From: Mycolicibacterium monacense
Lineage (GTDB): Bacteria; Actinomycetota; Actinomycetes; Mycobacteriales; Mycobacteriaceae
NCBI RefSeq assembly: GCF_010731575.1
Contig: NZ_AP022617.1
Coordinates: 1,302,001-1,366,000 of the forward strand
Direction: 5' to 3'
DNA length: 64,000 bases
A model generated the notes under the pieces. It did not search any database, had not been told where the DNA came from, and was given only the letters and a program-made list of their open reading frames with translations. The translations under genes were made by a program, and so were the position numbers. Shown here piece after piece: positions 61,428 through 64,000 of the stretch; positions within the stretch are counted from its first letter, which is position 1; each line of letters starts with the position of its first letter.

Positions 61428-63200
61428 AGGGACCGACTCTCTGGTCCTCGCGTCCGCACCGGTCTGCTCGGCGGCCAACCGTGCCGAACGCGCCGTATCC
61501 GCCCAGCCCAGCCAGCGGCCCGCCGCGCCGATCGGTGTGGCGTACCCGGGCTCGCACCGCACGATCCGCACACCGGGGCTGGTGAGCCAGCGGGCGATCA
61601 GCCCGGTCTCCTCGACCAGCGCACCGCCCAGCGGGGCGGGATCGGGCAGCACCGTCTGCGCCGCGGCGGTCAGCGCGTCGACGACCGGCATCGGCGGCAC
61701 CCCGCGACGGGCGCACCCGGCGGCGGCCAGGCGTCCGTACCGCACGACGGCGAGGTCCCATCCACCGCTGCCGTCCGGACGGGCCGCGACCAACTCGGTC
61801 TGGTCGGCGAGCGCACGCAGTCGCTGCCCCCGCCACAGCACGTCGATGCCCGTGGCGGCGTGGTCACGCAGGCGCGCGGCCGATTCGTACCGGTTGACGG
61901 CCGCCAGCGCGGCGATCCCGTCGACCACCGCGGCCAGCGCCGCATCGTCGCGGCCCTCGATGAGGTCGGCGGCGCGGCGGTGGGCCGGGGCGTAGGCCGC
62001 CGCGTCGATGTCGCGCGGCGCCGGGCACGGTGACAGTTCACGCTCGGCGCAGGCCGCGCCGTGCCGGGCCGCGCGGGCGAGCCGGGCGGTGCAGGTCCGC
62101 ACACCGGTGAACCGGGCGAGCAGTTCAGCGGTCTGCACGGCGTCCGTGCGGGCCCGGAACGGCCCGACCGCCGAACCGTGACGGGGTGCGCGCACGACCG
62201 AGAACCGCGGGAAGGGCTCGTCGGTCAGCACCACCCACCACCAGCGCTGCGGGAACTTCGAACGCCGGTTGTAGGGCGGCGCATGGGCGGCCAGCAGGCG
62301 CAGCTCACGCACGCCCGCCTCGAGTTCGTGGGCGCATTCCACGTGGTCCACGCGGGTGGCCAGGGACGCCATCTCCTTCATCCGCGCCCGCGGATCGGCT
62401 CCGGTGAAGTACTGGCCGACGCGGCGGCGCAGGTCCACCGCGGTGCCGATGTAGAGCACCTCGTCGCCCGGGCCGCGGAACAGGTACACCCCCGGCCGGT
62501 GGGGCAGACCGTCGGCGAGGCGGCGGTTGCGGCGCTGCGCGGGGGTGACGTCGGGCAGGTAGGCGCGCAGGTCGGTGTAGGTGTGCACGCCCTGGTTGCC
62601 GATCCGTTCGATCAGCCCGTGCAGTACGTCCACCGTGGCGCGGGCATCGTCGAGGGCCCGGTGCGTCGGCGTCGTCTTCGCGCGGAACAACTGCGCCAGC
62701 GCTGACAGCCGCACGCTGGGCGCCTCGTCGCGGGTGAGCACGCGGCGCGCGAGCTTGACCGTGCACAGCACCGGCGGGCGGGGCCAGGTCAGCCCGCACT
62801 GTTCGGCCGCCGCCCGCAGGAAGCCGATGTCGAAGCCGGCGTTGTGGGCCACCAGCACCGAGCCGCGCGCGAACTCGAGGAATGCGGGCAGCACCGATTC
62901 GATGCGGGGGGCGGCGCACACCATCGCGGTGGTGATGCCGGTCAGCGAGACGATCTGCGGCGGTATCGCCCGCCCGGGGTCGACCAGGGTGGCGAGCTCA
63001 CCGAGCACCTCACCGCCGCGGACCTTGACCGCGCCGATCTCGGTGATCGCATCCGGACGCTCACCCGTGGCGCGACCGCCGGTGGTCTCCAGGTCCACGA
63101 CGACGAACGTGGTGTCGCGCAGCGACAGCGCCTCCATGTCGAACGACAGCTGCTCGGCCGCGCCCCCGACGGCACCGACGCTGCCCTGACCCATGCGAGA

Positions 63201-63206
63201 AACGTA
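63201..63206 (-). promoter_or_regulatory. -10 element for the exonuclease/GIY-YIG gene
   Basis: TACGTT on the minus strand ends 6 bases before ATG 63194, with no ribosome site between. Confidence 0.5.
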
Positions 63207-63316
63207 GGGAATGGCACCGACAGCGCGGCGGTGCCACGCGGGCCGCGGTGTTCCGGACGGGCCGTGTCGGTGGGCGTCGCTAGCGTGCGGGCACCACCGA
63301 TCGAGAGGACGGCCAC

Positions 63317-63601
63317 ATGGCGCAGGGACATCAACCGCGGGGACATCAACCGCGGGGACATCAACCGCGGGGTGCGGATCCGCACGCGGACACAGACCCG
63401 GACACGGTGATCATCGACTGCGACGATTGCGCCGTGCGCGGTCCGGGGTGTCAGGACTGTGTCGTGAGTGTGCTGCTCGGGGTTCCCGATACGTTGCTCG
63501 TCGACGAGCGTCGCGCCCTCGAAGTGCTGGCGGAGGCGGGAATGGCGCCCCGATTGCGCCTGGTTCCGATTCACCGGCAAAACAATTCGGGCGTTGCCTG
63601 A
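63317..63601 (+). CDS. Small Cys-containing protein with N-terminal GHQPR repeats
   Basis: A 94-residue protein. Residues 4-18 are three perfect GHQPR pentapeptides from a DNA tandem repeat. Residues 31-53 carry two CxxC pairs ([17 protein letters not shown]), a likely metal-binding or redox site. The C-terminal half ([32 protein letters not shown]) looks like a compact conserved domain found next to the NlpC/P60 gene in mycobacteria. Function unknown. GAGAGGA precedes the ATG. The repeat may be recent, and a shorter ancestral N-terminus is likely. Confidence 0.75.
   Translation: MAQGHQPRGHQPRGHQPRGADPHADTDPDTVIIDCDDCAVRGPGCQDCVVSVLLGVPDTLLVDERRALEVLAEAGMAPRLRLVPIHRQNNSGVA
63326..63370 (+). 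repeat. 15-bp tandem repeat, three perfect copies
   Basis: GGACATCAACCGCGG occurs at 63326-63340, 63341-63355 and 63356-63370. It is in frame and encodes the GHQPR pentapeptides. Confidence 0.95.
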
Positions 63602-63607
63602 GGGGTC

Positions 63608-63624
63608 CCGCCCGGCACGGGCGG
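63608..63624 (+). terminator. Short hairpin after the small Cys-containing gene
   Basis: CCGCCC-N5-GGGCGG forms a 6-bp GC stem 6 bases after the stop codon. No T-run follows, so it is a weak terminator candidate. Confidence 0.4.
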
Positions 63625-63665
63625 AACAAAGTCCCCCTTGGCACCTGTTAAATTTGGCTCTCCTG

Positions 63666-63695
63666 TTGGACAAGCCCGATGCCGTTTCGTAACCT
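63666..63695 (+). promoter_or_regulatory. Promoter for the NlpC/P60 gene
   Basis: TTGGAC (63666-63671), an 18-base spacer and TAACCT (63690-63695) form a good sigma-A-type promoter. It gives a leader of about 50 bases before TTG 63752. CGTAAC occurs twice, at 63688-63693 overlapping the -10 and at 63725-63730 in the leader. Confidence 0.55.
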
Positions 63696-63751
63696 ATCTG
63701 AGACCTAAGAGCAGTTCGAGGCGGCTCGTAACGCCAGTTGAAGGACGCAAA

Positions 63752-64000
63752 TCTTGAGGCTCGTTCGCGCGCAGTGGGGCATCCGTGTTCTTAAGCGACC
63801 CGCAGTCAGTGCGATAGCGGCTCTGGCCATGTTCTCCTCGGTGCTGGCCGGCAGCGCGCTGGCCGATCCGGCCGACGACGCGCTGGCAAAGCTCAACGAG
63901 TTGTCGCGGCAGGCCGAGCAGACCACCGAGGCCATGCACTCGGCGCAGCTCGACCTCAACGACAAGCAGGCCGCCCAGCAGGCCGCCGAGGCCAGACACG
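63752..64000 (+). CDS. Secreted NlpC/P60-type peptidoglycan hydrolase, 3'-truncated
   Basis: Only the first 83 codons are present. Translation from TTG 63752, after ribosome site GAAGGA (63738-63743), gives a Sec signal (MRLVRAQWGIRVLKRP, then a hydrophobic stretch ending GSALA-DPAD). A helical coiled-coil segment follows (LAKLNELSRQAEQTTEAMHS), as in the N-terminal domain of RipA/RipC-like endopeptidases. Position corresponds to M. tuberculosis Rv2190c. The catalytic NlpC/P60 domain lies outside the window, so the function is inferred from the N-terminus and synteny. Confidence 0.8.

Noticed and set aside
63602..63751. ydaO-type cyclic-di-AMP riboswitch before the NlpC/P60 gene
   Set aside because: The leader is short (about 50 bases from the likely start) and no convincing pseudoknot or conserved motif is seen.

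Overview
This window is a piece of a mycobacterial chromosome, probably from a Mycolicibacterium-type species outside the tuberculosis complex. The sequence is very GC-rich. It carries typical mycobacterial genes: mmpS3, the secreted CaeA/Hip1 hydrolase pair, a WS/DGAT acyltransferase, actinobacterial qcrCAB with ctaC/E/F, and an F420-type LLM oxidoreductase. From memory, gene order follows M. tuberculosis Rv2236c (cobD) to Rv2190c (NlpC/P60 hydrolase), read in reverse orientation. Both end genes are cut by the window edges.

1-6.6 kb holds the 3' part of cobD, SURF1, the ptpA/ptkA phosphatase-kinase pair, and an overlapping four-gene operon (cobC-like aminotransferase, Nif3-like, zinc-ribbon coiled-coil protein, RNase H-phosphatase fusion). 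6.6-11.8 kb is an accessory block: an XRE-cupin regulator diverging from a flavin oxidoreductase/methyltransferase pair, a CPBP protease, a DHFR-like gene with a 3' frameshift, a VOC protein, an AraC regulator and the RNase P RNA. 11.8-24.1 kb holds a CYTH-CHAD protein, an enoyl-CoA hydratase, panB, a WS/DGAT, two CaeA-type hydrolases, glnA2 and glnE.

24.1-29.2 kb lies between glnE and glnA1 and looks inserted. It has an F420 oxidoreductase, a three-gene STAS / cobalamin-binding / SpoIIE-phosphatase operon, DoxX and dtd. The middle protein of the operon has the W-x9-E-H signature and the lower-ligand His of CarH-type light-sensing B12 domains. It is therefore a candidate B12-dependent (possibly light-dependent) input to an anti-anti-sigma partner switch, and is the most interesting feature here.

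29.3-38.6 kb contains glnA1, with a four-half-site GlnR-like operator upstream and a 24-bp tandem repeat that duplicates its stop codon, then an RDD protein, a Tat-type amidohydrolase, a DUF4191 protein and the lipoylation operon dlaT-epimerase-lipB-lipA. 38.7-52.3 kb has ephD, pepB, gcvT, ilvE, a CDGP protein, cobU-cobT-cobS, a DUF3043 protein, an ErpA-like protein, adenosine kinase and asnB. 52.4-60.3 kb encodes the aerobic respiratory supercomplex: ctaC-ctaF on one strand, ctaE-qcrC-qcrA-qcrB on the other, with mmpS3 and a membrane protein between them. The window ends with trpD, an exonuclease/GIY-YIG fusion, a small Cys-containing protein with N-terminal repeats, and the start of an NlpC/P60 hydrolase.

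Many genes have a TANNNT -10 hexamer exactly 6-8 nt before an ATG/GTG and no Shine-Dalgarno sequence, which suggests leaderless mRNAs. Two divergent pairs (AraC gene/rnpB and pepB/gcvT) have head-to-head -10 elements sharing a central TA. Four convergent pairs overlap by exactly four bases at a shared CTAG or CTAA. No intergenic stretch exceeds about 200 bases apart from rnpB. I saw no tRNA genes, insertion sequences, prophage or CRISPR.
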